This document shows, in pieces, positions 1-9,093 of a DNA stretch of 64,000 nucleotides. A program made the position numbers and the translations under genes. The notes beneath the pieces are model-generated. The model did not search any database. It saw only the letters and a list, made by a program, of their open reading frames with translations, and was not told the DNA's origin. Each line of letters starts with the position of its first letter. Position 1 is the stretch's first letter. Source of the DNA: Enterovibrio qingdaonensis (GTDB lineage Bacteria > Pseudomonadota > Gammaproteobacteria > Enterobacterales > Vibrionaceae); NCBI RefSeq assembly GCF_028683135.1, contig NZ_JAJUBB010000005.1:62001-126000 (forward strand). The letters are read 5' to 3'.

Positions 1-1
1 C

Positions 2-670
2 GTCGACTGGGGAATGTTGTGGGCGTATTTTGATGGCGGAGCCAACAATATTGGCGACCCGTCGCAGGGGATCCCTCAACAAGGATATGGTATTGATTAC
101 TTCCATAACGTATCTCCGTTTTTAACCGTTAATCTGGATGCTTTGCAACTAAGAAGTGGTGTCAATATCATCCTGTCAGATTCAAACGAAACGCGCGGAA
201 AATACACCACATGGGGAGATGATAGTCTGGCTGGATTTATCGAAGCCAGCTACAGCATAACGCCCAATGTGACAGTACAGGCGCAGGGTATCGGTTACGT
301 TGACGGTGGGCTGGTAGGTCGTGGGTTTGACACCTATTCTGGCCTTATCAACAATAGTGACCGAAATGACCCTAGCCCAATTGCGCGCCAGTACTTTGGT
401 GGATTAGGCCATGAAGGCAATGACGGTCAGATTTATGCGGCAAGGCTTGATTGGCAGATGGACGATGCGCTAAATATTAAAGTCGCAGCCGGGCATATGT
501 CCATCAGCAACCACCTCGGAAATGGGCAAGATACAGAAGCCCAATTTGTCGATGCTAAGGCATTGTATGCATGGAGCAAACATACAAACATTGGCATGCA
601 AGTCAGTTGGGCCAATGAAGATATTGATGATTTAGCCGTAATGGCACGAATCAATATTCGTTACCACTGA
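2..670 (+). CDS. Outer-membrane beta-barrel protein, 3' part only
   Basis: The reading frame is open from the first bases of the window, so the 5' end lies outside it; the first ATG at 14 is internal. About 222 residues are visible. They alternate polar and hydrophobic residues in short strands separated by Gly/Asn/Asp-rich loops, as in the C-terminal part of a porin-like barrel, and the chain ends in an Arg-Tyr-His after a final strand. I infer an outer-membrane channel, perhaps of the OprD/chitoporin-like kind, but no diagnostic motif fixes the family or substrate. A strong hairpin follows the stop codon, so it is the last gene of its unit. Confidence 0.55.
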   Translation, partial: VDWGMLWAYFDGGANNIGDPSQGIPQQGYGIDYFHNVSPFLTVNLDALQLRSGVNIILSDSNETRGKYTTWGDDSLAGFIEASYSITPNVTVQAQGIGYVDGGLVGRGFDTYSGLINNSDRNDPSPIARQYFGGLGHEGNDGQIYAARLDWQMDDALNIKVAAGHMSISNHLGNGQDTEAQFVDAKALYAWSKHTNIGMQVSWANEDIDDLAVMARINIRYH

Positions 671-689
671 TTTCATAGATAACGATATC

Positions 690-719
690 AAGGGTGAATG
701 CACCGCCATTCACCCTTTA
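690..719 (+). terminator. Hairpin terminator after the barrel gene
   Basis: An 11-bp perfect inverted repeat (690-700 with 707-717, loop of 6) starts 19 bases after the stop codon. The T tract that follows is short, so termination may be partial. Confidence 0.6.
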
Positions 720-879
720 GTAAGTGGTTACTTTCGTTTCATACCCTTGCCAACACTGCTTCTTTTTTCATCGCAGCGTGACCCAATAGCCAGTTTTCTC
801 TACATTTCACATTAAGTTTGTGCGCTAGATGTGATTCTTATCTTATTATTTGAGTAGACGAACCCAGTAATGGCAAACA

Positions 880-1767
880 ATGAAACAAAAACAACAACGC
901 ATCGTCGCAATTGGCGGCGGTCACGGCTTAGGGCGCGTGCTCTCTGCACTCAGAGACTTTGGTGAGAACGTTACCGGCGTAGTAACTACAACGGACAACG
1001 GTGGGTCTACCGGTCGTATTCGTGCCTGTCAGGGCGGGATTGCTTGGGGCGACACACGTAATTGCATCAATCAGCTCATCACAGAGCCTTCTATCGGCTC
1101 AATGATATTTGAGTATCGCTTTCGTGGTAACGGAGAGTTGAATGGCCACAACCTCGGCAACTTAATGCTTACCGCACTCGACAATCTTTCAATTCGTCCG
1201 TTGGAGGCAATTAACCTGATCCGCGACATGCTGAAGGTTTCGACGCATATTGTTCCTATGTCTGAACATCCTGCAGATCTCGCAGCACAAACGCGTTCAG
1301 GAGACATTATCGCTGGCGAAACAGACGTGGACGAATTAGCGGAGCCTCCCGCAAGGTTATTGCTAGAACCTGTCGTACCTGCCACAAAAGAAGCGGTTCT
1401 CGCCATCCAACAAGCCGACTTGATTGTACTTGGCCCCGGCAGTTTCCTGACCAGCGTCATGCCGCCACTCTTGCTTCCAGAAATCAGCCGCGCCATGAAG
1501 CTGACACCTGCAAAAATCATGTTTATCCGGAATCTGGATAAAGAGGCGGGCCCCGCAGGCCAAATGTCACTTTCGACCATGCTAACGTGGTGCGAACGAT
1601 CGATTGGCGGGAGAAAAGTCGATGTCGTATTAGGTCCGGATGAAGAATCCGATCTCGATAAAGATTACAAGCAAGTGGTTGCAGACCTTGCGTCTGCGAA
1701 CCACCGCTGGAGACACGACAGAGAAAAGCTATCCCTGGCGATTGAACAAGTCTTGCTGGCGAGCTAA
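880..1767 (+). CDS. yvcK: YvcK/CofD-like protein (gluconeogenesis factor family)
   Basis: A 295-residue protein of the CofD-like/YvcK family. The N-terminal glycine-rich loop (AIGGGHGLGRVL) and the TTDNGGSTGRIR segment form the nucleotide-sugar binding site known in this family; in Bacillus, YvcK binds UDP-sugars and is needed for growth on gluconeogenic carbon sources. Cytosolic, with no signal peptide. The start at 880 fits the family N-terminus (MKQKQQRIVAIGGG). Its last 39 bases overlap the 3' end of luxU on the other strand. A yvcK homologue beside luxU-luxO is, as I recall it, the usual Vibrionaceae arrangement. Confidence 0.85.
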   Translation: MKQKQQRIVAIGGGHGLGRVLSALRDFGENVTGVVTTTDNGGSTGRIRACQGGIAWGDTRNCINQLITEPSIGSMIFEYRFRGNGELNGHNLGNLMLTALDNLSIRPLEAINLIRDMLKVSTHIVPMSEHPADLAAQTRSGDIIAGETDVDELAEPPARLLLEPVVPATKEAVLAIQQADLIVLGPGSFLTSVMPPLLLPEISRAMKLTPAKIMFIRNLDKEAGPAGQMSLSTMLTWCERSIGGRKVDVVLGPDEESDLDKDYKQVVADLASANHRWRHDREKLSLAIEQVLLAS

Positions 1768-2088
1768 CGCCTTGTACTCAGACGCTGTGCCTTGCAACAT
1801 GGTTGTGAGGCGCGGCAACTGATCATGAACCCAAGAGTCTTGTCCGAGCTTAACGCGAGACTCACACTCTCTCGCCAACTCCGCAAGCTCATCAGCGCCG
1901 AAACTGGCTGCACTGCTTTTGATTGCGTGGCTGATTTCTCGAACTTTAAGCGAGCTCGGTGTATCTGTAAGCTGATCAGAGTATCGGCTCAATTCATCAC
2001 TAAAAACGATCAGAAGTGAAGATACGGTTTCTTCACCTACCTCCACCGCTAGCCGCCGCAATGTTTCGTGGTTCACCGTCGACGCCAT
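1729..2088 (-). CDS. luxU: LuxU quorum-sensing phosphotransfer protein
   Basis: A 119-residue single-domain HPt protein. The histidine in EISHAIKSSAASFGA (His54) is the expected phospho-acceptor, in the HPt pattern H-x-x-K-S-S. In Vibrio, LuxU takes phosphate from the hybrid sensor kinases (LuxN, LuxQ, CqsS) and passes it to LuxO; those kinases are not in this window. The gene follows luxO with a 4-base gap and is certainly co-transcribed. It is a few residues longer than the roughly 114 of Vibrio LuxU because its C-terminus runs into the convergent yvcK gene. Confidence 0.93.
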   Translation of the reverse strand: MASTVNHETLRRLAVEVGEETVSSLLIVFSDELSRYSDQLTDTPSSLKVREISHAIKSSAASFGADELAELARECESRVKLGQDSWVHDQLPRLTTMLQGTASEYKALARQQDLFNRQG

Positions 2089-2092
2089 ATTC

Positions 2093-3547
2093 CTAGTTCC
2101 TTTTTTCTTGTGACTCTTGCCAACTTTGCAGTTTTCGATAAATAGTTGATGGACTTACCTCTAACAGGCCAGCTGCTTGAGGAATGTTTCCGTCACATGC
2201 ATCAATCGCGATTTGTATTGCGCGTTTCTCGACTAACCATAAAGGCTCGATATCCGCTTTTGTGATTGATTCAGGTCTATTTAACGTCGAACTAACAGCA
2301 AAACTTTCTTCGCGTATGTGGGCAATAGTGTTTTGATTTTTGTTATTCGAACCTAGTGATGCAATTTTGACACCAGAAACGGTGGAAAGAGGGGGAGGAA
2401 GCATAGTTTCCGTGACTTCCCGCGCATTGTGAAGCACGACGATATTTCGTATTACGTTCTGTAACTGTCTGACATTACCCGGCCAATCATAGCTAATGAG
2501 CCGCTGAATAACGCCAGCATTAAAGGTGCGGAAATCTTTCCCTTCTTCCATGGCAACATGCAGCAACAGAGATTGTGCAATCTCCAGCACGTCTTCACCA
2601 CGATCACGTAACGGCGGTAAAGTAAGCGGAATAACATGCAATCGGTAGTAGAGGTCTTCTCTAAAATTCCCCTTCATTACCTCTTCCCAAGGATCGCGAT
2701 TGGTTGCACAAACAAAGCGCACATCAACCTGTCTCACTTTAGAAGAGCCAACTTTTTGGAATGTACCTGTTTGAATAAAGCGAAGAAGTTTTGACTGTAG
2801 GTCCAAATCCATCTCGCAAATTTCATCCAGAAACAGCGTGCCTCCATCGGCCATTTCTGCTGCCCCTTCGCGCTCTGCTGCCGCCCCGGTAAACGCCCCT
2901 TTAACATGACCAAACAGCTCACTTTCTATCAGGTCTTTAGGGATGGCCGCACAGTTGATCGCAACAAATGGGTTCTTGGCCCGCGCACTGGCAGCATGTA
3001 CTGCTTCCGCACAGACTTCTTTCCCCGTTCCGCTTTCACCAGTAATAAATACCGTAGCTTTACTTGGCGCCGCTGAGTCAATAACTCGATAAACGGCCTG
3101 CATTGGCACGCTTCTTCCAATAAAACCATAGTAAGCACCTTCTGGGGATTGCTTATTTATGGCGCTCTTTGGTTTCAACGCATTGTTGACAGTGACCCGC
3201 AGTAAATCCGCTTCGCAAGGTTTGATCAAGAAGTCGCTGGCACCATAGCGTAAGGCTTCTACAGCTGCATCAATTGAGCCATGCGCAGTCATGATAACGA
3301 CTGGAATATCAGGCTTTTGCTTGCGTATTTCAGCAAGTACTTCGAACCCAGAAAGGTCGGGTAAGCGCAAGTCGAGTAGGATCAATGAAAACGCACTATC
3401 AGAGCTAAATTGCTCTAAGGCTTGTCTGCCATTGCTTGCGATTTCAACATCCACATCGAGTGGATTGAGATAAGATTTGTATAGCGCAGCTACTGATGCA
3501 GTATCCTCTACCATCAGTATCCTTTTCTTAGCGCCAGAATCTAGCAT
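2093..3547 (-). CDS. luxO: LuxO sigma-54-dependent response regulator
   Basis: A 484-residue NtrC-type activator and the central switch of Vibrio quorum sensing. Receiver domain about residues 9-125 with phospho-acceptor Asp59 ([10 protein letters not shown]); AAA+ domain about 145-370 with Walker A GESGTGKE, the sigma-54 contact loop GAFTGA and Walker [10 protein letters not shown]; Fis-type helix-turn-helix at the end ([20 protein letters not shown]). At low cell density phospho-LuxO activates qrr genes. It is divergent from the Qrr gene next door, whose upstream region carries a LuxO-type box. About 30 residues longer than the best-known Vibrio LuxO proteins; the extra length includes a linker around residues 405-435. 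Confidence 0.95.
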   Translation of the reverse strand: MLDSGAKKRILMVEDTASVAALYKSYLNPLDVDVEIASNGRQALEQFSSDSAFSLILLDLRLPDLSGFEVLAEIRKQKPDIPVVIMTAHGSIDAAVEALRYGASDFLIKPCEADLLRVTVNNALKPKSAINKQSPEGAYYGFIGRSVPMQAVYRVIDSAAPSKATVFITGESGTGKEVCAEAVHAASARAKNPFVAINCAAIPKDLIESELFGHVKGAFTGAAAEREGAAEMADGGTLFLDEICEMDLDLQSKLLRFIQTGTFQKVGSSKVRQVDVRFVCATNRDPWEEVMKGNFREDLYYRLHVIPLTLPPLRDRGEDVLEIAQSLLLHVAMEEGKDFRTFNAGVIQRLISYDWPGNVRQLQNVIRNIVVLHNAREVTETMLPPPLSTVSGVKIASLGSNNKNQNTIAHIREESFAVSSTLNRPESITKADIEPLWLVEKRAIQIAIDACDGNIPQAAGLLEVSPSTIYRKLQSWQESQEKRN

Positions 3548-3646
3548 TATTCCCCCTGCTTTGATCCCGAAAATTTTTTTGTTTTGATATTGTCTCTAGT
3601 ATAACGCCGATCTTCTTGTCGCAAGGTGTTTTGGATGCGTTTTGCA

Positions 3647-3659
3647 TTGCAAAATGCAA
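3647..3659 (+). promoter_or_regulatory. LuxO binding box (upstream activating site for Qrr)
   Basis: A 13-bp site, TTGCAAAATGCAA, matches the TTGCA-N3-TGCAA pattern described for LuxO operators. It lies about 100 bases upstream of the Qrr start. A similar half-site (TTTGCA) is found on each side at 3642 and 3665, so a second LuxO dimer could bind. Because luxO is divergent, the same sites may also affect luxO itself. Confidence 0.8.
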
Positions 3660-3721
3660 AAGAATTTGCAAAACCTTATGATATTACACTGAGAGTTTGC
3701 CGAATTCTAACACATGAAAAA

Positions 3722-3738
3722 TTGGCACAGTATGTGCT
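3722..3738 (+). promoter_or_regulatory. Sigma-54 promoter of Qrr
   Basis: TTGGCAC followed by GTGCT puts the invariant GG (3724-3725) and GC (3736-3737) exactly 12 bases apart, the -24/-12 spacing required by sigma-54. Counting from -12 places +1 at 3749, precisely the first base of the conserved Qrr sequence. Confidence 0.88.
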
Positions 3739-3748
3739 TATACTAATA

Positions 3749-3848
3749 TGACCCTTCGGGGTCACCTAGCCAACTGACGTTGTTTGTGAGCACTTCGTTC
3801 ACTGAAACAAGACAGCCAACCGACTTATTTACGGTTGGCTTTTTTTTT
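3749..3848 (+). ncRNA. qrr1: Qrr quorum-regulatory small RNA
   Basis: About 100 nt. It begins with a TGACCC...GGGTCA hairpin, then the highly conserved Qrr core CACCTAGCCAACTGACGTTG, a variable stem-loop, and a terminator hairpin (3814-3821 with 3833-3840) followed by nine Ts. In Vibrio, Qrr RNAs act with Hfq on mRNAs such as luxR/hapR. The location between luxO and uvrB, divergent from luxO, is that of qrr1. Its T tract overlaps the stop codon of uvrB (3847-3849), so the same hairpin probably ends transcription from both sides. Confidence 0.93.
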
Positions 3849-5871
3849 AACTGTTTTGAATAAACAAAGCCCTCAACGTTGATATCTCATCACGTAAGCC
3901 AGCAGCCGTTTCAAACTCCAAGTTCTGTGCAGCTTCATACATTTGCGACTCGAGTTTCTGAATACGCGCTTCAATCTGCTGTGGCGACTTCGCCGCATAC
4001 GCAGCATCTTCTTCTGCGACCGCTTTAAGCGATGGGGTGACCTTTGGCTTGTGCGATTTACGCTTGCCACCAATCTCCATCACATCAGCCACTTTCTTAT
4101 TCAGCTTTTGAGGAATAATTCCTTTTTCTTCATTGTAGGCTTCTTGCTTAGCTCTGCGTCGCTCCGTCTCATCAATCGCACGTCGCATTGAACCCGTAAT
4201 GTTATCCCCATAGAGAATCGCTTTACCGTTCAGGTTACGCGCAGCGCGACCAATGGTTTGTATCAGTGAGCGCTCCGAACGCAAGAAACCTTCTTTGTCA
4301 GCATCTAATATAGCAACGAGTGACACTTCGGGCATGTCCAAACCTTCTCGAAGTAAGTTTATGCCCACCAGCACGTCAAACTCGCCTAAGCGCAAATCAC
4401 GAATAATTTCGACACGCTCGACGGTATCAATGTCCGAGTGAAGGTAACGCACCCGCACATCGTGTTCTTCAAGATATTCCGTTAAATCTTCGGCCATACG
4501 CTTGGTTAGCGTGGTCACCAAAACGCGCTCATCAATGGCACTTCGAATGCGTATTTCTGACAGCAAATCGTCGACTTGTGTGGTGACAGGACGCACTTCA
4601 ATAATAGGATCGAGCAAGCCTGTTGGTCTCACGACTTGATCGGCTATCTCGCCATCCGATTTGTCTATCTCGTAATTTCCCGGTGTTGCCGACACATAAA
4701 TGGTTTGCGGAGCCAGAGATTCAAACTCATCAAATTTAAGCGGGCGATTATCAAGTGCTGAAGGTAATCGAAATCCGTATTCCACCAAGGTTTCTTTGCG
4801 TGATCGGTCACCTTTAAACATTGCCCCAATTTGCGGCACAGTGACGTGAGATTCATCGATGATAAGCAGGCCATCTGCTGGCAAGTAATCAAATAAGGTA
4901 GGAGGCGGCTCGCCTTCAGTTCGGCCACTCAAATACCGCGAGTAGTTTTCGATGCCAGAGCAATAACCGAGCTCTTGCATCATCTCAAGATCAAACAAGG
5001 TGCGTTGAGAAATCCGTTGCTCTTCAATCAGTTTATTGTTCTCAAGCAATACTTTCTTGCGGTCCGCCAGTTCTTCTTTGATGTGTTCAATTGCATCGAG
5101 AATTTTCTCGCGAGGCGTCACATAGTGTGTTTTCGGATAGATAGTGCAGCGTGGAAGGTTACGTTCAGAAATCGCGCCTGTCAGTGGGTCGAATACGCTG
5201 ATACATTCCACTTCATCATCAAACAATTCTATTCGAATTGCATCTCTGTCTGATTCCGCGGGGAAGATATCAATGACCTCCCCTCTGACTCGAAAGGTAC
5301 CTCGAGTAAACGCTTGGTCATTTCGGGAGTACTGCAGTTCTGCCAAACGGCGCAACATGCTGCGCTGTTCTATCACATCCCCACGGCGCAAATGCAGCAT
5401 CATCTTTAGGTAAGAGTCGGGATCACCCAAACCATAAATAGCGGACACCGATGCGACAATGACCACATCGCGCCTTTCCATTAACGCCTTGGTCGCCGAC
5501 AAACGCATTTGCTCGACATGCTCGTTAATAGACGCATCTTTCTCAATAAAGGTGTCAGAAGCAGGCACATACGCTTCTGGCTGGTAATAGTCATAGTACG
5601 AAACAAAATACTCTACGGCGTTGTCAGGAAAAAATTCCCGCATTTCGCCATAAAGCTGCGCCGCCAACGTCTTGTTAGGCGCAAGGATCATCGTAGGCCG
5701 TCCCATCTCTGCAATGACATTTGCCATCGTATAGGTTTTGCCCGACCCCGTAACCCCCAACAAGGTTTGATGAGCAATACCCGAGTCCAGCCCCTCAATC
5801 AACTGACTGATTGCGGTTGGCTGATCCCCTGAAGGTTTAAACGGTGACTGTAATTTAAAAGTCTTACTCAT
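3847..5871 (-). CDS. uvrB: UvrB, nucleotide excision repair helicase subunit
   Basis: A 674-residue UvrB, almost exactly the E. coli length. It verifies DNA damage with UvrA and recruits UvrC. Visible marks are Walker [12 protein letters not shown] near residue 40, the beta-hairpin region with [10 protein letters not shown], the DEAD-like box LLIIDESH, helicase motif VI (QTIGRAARN), and the C-terminal UvrC-contact (UVR) motif ending in [11 protein letters not shown]. The start is the conserved [18 protein letters not shown]. In E. coli uvrB is an SOS gene, but I see no clean LexA box upstream here. Confidence 0.97.
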   Translation of the reverse strand: MSKTFKLQSPFKPSGDQPTAISQLIEGLDSGIAHQTLLGVTGSGKTYTMANVIAEMGRPTMILAPNKTLAAQLYGEMREFFPDNAVEYFVSYYDYYQPEAYVPASDTFIEKDASINEHVEQMRLSATKALMERRDVVIVASVSAIYGLGDPDSYLKMMLHLRRGDVIEQRSMLRRLAELQYSRNDQAFTRGTFRVRGEVIDIFPAESDRDAIRIELFDDEVECISVFDPLTGAISERNLPRCTIYPKTHYVTPREKILDAIEHIKEELADRKKVLLENNKLIEEQRISQRTLFDLEMMQELGYCSGIENYSRYLSGRTEGEPPPTLFDYLPADGLLIIDESHVTVPQIGAMFKGDRSRKETLVEYGFRLPSALDNRPLKFDEFESLAPQTIYVSATPGNYEIDKSDGEIADQVVRPTGLLDPIIEVRPVTTQVDDLLSEIRIRSAIDERVLVTTLTKRMAEDLTEYLEEHDVRVRYLHSDIDTVERVEIIRDLRLGEFDVLVGINLLREGLDMPEVSLVAILDADKEGFLRSERSLIQTIGRAARNLNGKAILYGDNITGSMRRAIDETERRRAKQEAYNEEKGIIPQKLNKKVADVMEIGGKRKSHKPKVTPSLKAVAEEDAAYAAKSPQQIEARIQKLESQMYEAAQNLEFETAAGLRDEISTLRALFIQNS

Positions 5872-6220
5872 GACGCGTCCGTGACTTAAATACTGAACCC
5901 GTCATTTTGCGCTTGGATGAGGGTAAGTCAACTGACAATATCCTGACAGTGAAAAGGTCTCAGCCTACTCAAGCATGAACCTCTCGGGTTTAGCGGATCG
6001 TCCACAGTGATCGTTTTACCGCTTCACCTCTTTTTACCTATGTAAAACCAAACACAGAACTTCCAACTAAACGCCCAAATGATGTTCAAGTTCAGGTTGC
6101 TTGAGGATATTCCTTTTTGCGTGATTGACTTATCGAATCCTCCCCACCATCATCAGCAACAATAGCAAACCAAACGGCCAACATGATCCAAACGCTGGTC
6201 GATTAAGATTGAGAATTAGC
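5872..6220. other. Divergent intergenic region, uvrB / SDR operon
   Basis: 349 bases between divergent genes, holding both promoters. A direct-repeat-like element at 5931-5950 (ACTGACAATATCCTGACAGT) resembles an SOS box but its spacing is wrong. At 6092-6109 there is a stretch (CAGGTTGCTTGAGGATAT) similar to one arm of the palindrome at 18396-18442. No gene is visible. Confidence 0.5.
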
Positions 6221-6949
6221 ATGAAAAAAGTCGCACTGGTAACAGGTGGTTCAGCAGGTATCGGTTTAGCCGTGGTAGAAGGATTTATCGCTGAAGGCTA
6301 CACCGTCTACAGCTTGGATATTCAACAAGGCCCGAAAGGACAATGGTTGGACTGCGACGTGACTGATTCAAACGCAGTCCAAACAGCGGTAAATACGGTG
6401 GTTTCTAATGAGGGGCAGATCGATGCATTGGTTTGCAATGCGGGGATTCACTTTAGCTCTACCATAGAAAATACATCTGAAGCTGATTTAGACCGGGTGC
6501 TCAGTATCAATGTGAAAGGGGCGTACTATGCAATTCGCGCGTGCTTGCCAACGATGAAGGACGCTAAACAAGGCAGTATCGTTCTGCTCGGCTCCGACCA
6601 ATGTACCATTGGTAAACAAAACTCGTTCGCTTATAACATGAGTAAGCACGCTATTGCTTCTATGGCAAAAACCACAGCACTGGATTATGCCAAATTCAAC
6701 ATCCGCGCTAACGCGGTGTGTGCAGGGACTACAGAGACCCCGCTTTATCATAAAGCGATTGATGCATACTGTGAGCGTTCTGGTGCAGATAAAGCAGAGA
6801 TCCACAAAGAAGAAGGCGCATTGCAACCGCTTGGCCGTATTGCTCAGCCTGAGGAAGTGGCAAATCTGGTTGTGTTCCTTGCCAGTGACAAAGCAAGCTT
6901 TATGACTGGCGGGCTTCACGCGGTCGACGGCGGATACACGGCACAATAA
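6221..6949 (+). CDS. Short-chain dehydrogenase (probable sugar or keto-acid dehydrogenase)
   Basis: A 242-residue classical SDR. Motifs: TGGSAGIG cofactor loop at 8-15, Asp33 at the end of beta-2 (favouring NAD over NADP), NAG at 73-75, and the catalytic Ser125, Tyr138 and Lys142 (YNMSK). The ATG at 6221 is chosen because the Rossmann fold begins immediately after it; a TTG at 6125 in frame would add 32 unrelated residues. The next gene starts 2 bases after its stop, so both are one operon. Given the lactonase-like partner and the nearby dehydratase and aldolase, I infer oxidation of an aldose to its lactone, or alternatively of a 2-keto-3-deoxy-aldonate; the substrate is unknown. Confidence 0.85.
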   Translation: MKKVALVTGGSAGIGLAVVEGFIAEGYTVYSLDIQQGPKGQWLDCDVTDSNAVQTAVNTVVSNEGQIDALVCNAGIHFSSTIENTSEADLDRVLSINVKGAYYAIRACLPTMKDAKQGSIVLLGSDQCTIGKQNSFAYNMSKHAIASMAKTTALDYAKFNIRANAVCAGTTETPLYHKAIDAYCERSGADKAEIHKEEGALQPLGRIAQPEEVANLVVFLASDKASFMTGGLHAVDGGYTAQ

Positions 6950-6951
6950 GC

Positions 6952-7797
6952 ATGAAGATTATCGACCCACATCTTCATCTTTTTTCGCTTGAAGACGGAA
7001 ACTACGGATGGTTAAAACCACAAAACCCTCCCTTCTGGACAGACAAGACGATCATACACCGTGACTTTCACGAAAAAGACCTATCCCTTGATAGCCCTTT
7101 GGCATTAACAGGGTTTGTGCATGTCGAAGCTGGGTTTGATAACGCGCAGCCATGGCGAGAAATTGAATGGCTAGAAGCATCTTGCTACCTGCCATTTAAA
7201 AGTATTGCGTGTGTTGATCTCACCTTGCCTCAAGACGCATTTGCGGTTCTCGTCGACAAGCTGACTCAATATCAAACTGTTGTGGGAGTTCGCCACATTT
7301 TAGATGATGACGCGGTCAGATTACTAAATCTCGCCTCAGTGCAAGACAACCTGCGAACACTTGCGGAAAATAACCTAATTTTCGAAGCACAATTTGATGC
7401 AAACGACACACAAGCCGTAGAGGCATTTTTCGACACGACTCGGCAACACGCTGACCTTCAGTTTGTCCTTAATCATGCTGGCTTCCCTCCCTCAGAAAAT
7501 GACAAGCCTTGGGAGATAAACCTTCAACGTCTCTCTAAGTCGAAAAACCTATGGGTGAAAGCCTCAGGTTGGGAGATGAGCGATCGTCATTTTAGCGTTA
7601 AAACCATGCTTGAACGCATAAATGCGCTGATCGCGTGTCTGGGAGAAGAACGTGTCATGCTGGCAAGTAACTTCCCTTTGACCTTGTTCAGAACAACATA
7701 TTCAGGATTGTGGGCAGACTACCTTGCATTGCCCTATTCAGAGATGACGTTAAAGAAACTTTGTTTTGAAAACGCCAATCAATGCTACCGCTTTTGA
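6952..7797 (+). CDS. Amidohydrolase-2 family hydrolase, probable sugar lactonase
   Basis: A 281-residue protein of the metal-dependent amidohydrolase-2 family (COG3618 type), which includes L-fuconolactonase and related lactonases. Seen: the N-terminal metal motif IDPHLHLF, VVGVRHIL in the middle, a histidine in FVLNHAGFP, and LASNFPL near the end, where several characterised lactonases have GSDWP (here Asn replaces Asp, as in part of the family). Starts 2 bases after the SDR stop, so it is translationally linked. I infer hydrolysis of the lactone made by the SDR; a role on another cyclic ester is possible. Confidence 0.75.
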   Translation: MKIIDPHLHLFSLEDGNYGWLKPQNPPFWTDKTIIHRDFHEKDLSLDSPLALTGFVHVEAGFDNAQPWREIEWLEASCYLPFKSIACVDLTLPQDAFAVLVDKLTQYQTVVGVRHILDDDAVRLLNLASVQDNLRTLAENNLIFEAQFDANDTQAVEAFFDTTRQHADLQFVLNHAGFPPSENDKPWEINLQRLSKSKNLWVKASGWEMSDRHFSVKTMLERINALIACLGEERVMLASNFPLTLFRTTYSGLWADYLALPYSEMTLKKLCFENANQCYRF

Positions 7798-7819
7798 CGA
7801 GATTCGCTGTATGAAAAGG

Positions 7820-7848
7820 AAGAGCCCGCACTATGCGGGCTCTTTTCT
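7820..7848. terminator. Bidirectional terminator between convergent pairs
   Basis: A 10-bp perfect stem (7820-7829 with 7835-7844) and 5-base loop, with A-rich DNA before and T-rich DNA after, lies between the two convergent gene pairs and can serve both. Confidence 0.8.
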
Positions 7849-7866
7849 GTTCGAACTAAGGCGATA

Positions 7867-9042
7867 TTATTTGATAACAAGCCGAGGTGAACGCATCACC
7901 ACGTCATCATTCAACTCAATACCGATACCCGGCGTTTCTGATACCTCAAAGAAGCCATTTACAGGCTGAGGGTCTTGAATACACAACTCGCGGTTCCAAG
8001 ACTTAATCGCATAAGTATGGTGTTCGTGAATAAGGAAGTTCGGGATGGCCGTTTCCAAATGCAGTGAAGCCGCTGTTGCTACAGGACCACCACAGACGTG
8101 CGCTTGAATGCGCACATCGAAGATATCAGCGTAATCACACACTTTCTTCGTTTCAGTAAAGCCGCCACACAACCCGATATCGGGTTGCAATACGTCCACA
8201 CTCTGGTCTTCAAGGTAAGGCCTTACTCCCCAGCGGTTATAAAGACGCTCGCCCCCGGCGATCGGCACATTCACGCGATCTGCCACTTTCTTATGCAGTG
8301 AATGATTCAGGTAGTTCACGGGTTCTTCGTAATACATGCAATCAAACTCTTCGGCGATCTCGCCAAGTTGAATCGCGGTTGTTGCTCCCGGCAGGCTGTG
8401 GCATTCAAAAATGATATCAACCTCATCGCCTACCGCTTCTCGAATGGCTTGCATACGCGCACGATAGAGTTTCATTTCAGCACGAGAGATGATCTTGGTG
8501 CGCTCGTAATAGGTGTTCCCATCTTTGTCATACATGATTGGGTCAACTTTTACGGCATCGTACCCTTCTGCGATCGCTTTAAGTGCTGCTTCTGCATACT
8601 CTTCAGGTTGGGAAAGGGCTTTAAATTCTTTATCCCAATCGAACTGAAGCTGAGACGCATAGGTACGCAGCTTGTCGTTAACTTTGCCGCCTAAAAGCTG
8701 ATAAACCGGCAGATTAAGTGCCTTGCCTTTTATATCCCACAAGGCAGTATCAATTGCACTCATTGCGGCATAAACAACAGGACCACCGCCGAGTCCCCAA
8801 AAACTTTCGCGCAACATACGTGACCAAAGCATTTCAGTTTGAAACGGGTCATGCCCGATTAAAAACGCTTCGGCCATCTCTTTGATCATATTCGCTGCCG
8901 CGCTGTGCCCTAAGTCATAAGCCAGCCCGGCTTCGCCCACACCGTTGATCCCTTCATCTGTGTGAATCCGAACAAACACGGGATTCCACGCTGGGCGCTC
9001 AGGGCAATGAATGTCGAAAACTTCAACCGACGTTACTTTCAT
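7867..9042 (-). CDS. Enolase-superfamily (MR/MLE) dehydratase, probable sugar-acid dehydratase
   Basis: A 391-residue member of the mandelate racemase/muconate lactonizing group. N-terminal capping domain to about 125, then the barrel. Likely metal ligands are Glu213 (IIFECHSL), Glu239 or 240 (YYEEPV) and Glu265 (GGERL). Lys165 (AVKVDP), Asp288 (QPDIG) and His315 (AHVCGGP) match the general-base positions, and the His two residues after the first metal ligand recalls mannonate/galactonate dehydratases. Such enzymes convert aldonates to 2-keto-3-deoxy acids. A good Shine-Dalgarno (GGAG...AAGG) precedes the start. Downstream of the class II aldolase with a 51-base gap, so probably one operon. 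The exact substrate cannot be read from sequence. Confidence 0.8.
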   Translation of the reverse strand: MKVTSVEVFDIHCPERPAWNPVFVRIHTDEGINGVGEAGLAYDLGHSAAANMIKEMAEAFLIGHDPFQTEMLWSRMLRESFWGLGGGPVVYAAMSAIDTALWDIKGKALNLPVYQLLGGKVNDKLRTYASQLQFDWDKEFKALSQPEEYAEAALKAIAEGYDAVKVDPIMYDKDGNTYYERTKIISRAEMKLYRARMQAIREAVGDEVDIIFECHSLPGATTAIQLGEIAEEFDCMYYEEPVNYLNHSLHKKVADRVNVPIAGGERLYNRWGVRPYLEDQSVDVLQPDIGLCGGFTETKKVCDYADIFDVRIQAHVCGGPVATAASLHLETAIPNFLIHEHHTYAIKSWNRELCIQDPQPVNGFFEVSETPGIGIELNDDVVMRSPRLVIK

Positions 9043-9093
9043 CCTTGTTCTCCATTTCGTCTTTTATTCAGACAGGTTTTCTTACTGCCCGAT

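Noticed and set aside
5931..5950. SOS (LexA) box upstream of uvrB
   Set aside because: ACTGACAATATCCTGACAGT has CTG/CAG ends, but the CTGT-N8-ACAG arrangement is not met: the inner spacing is 10 and the left half reads CTGA.
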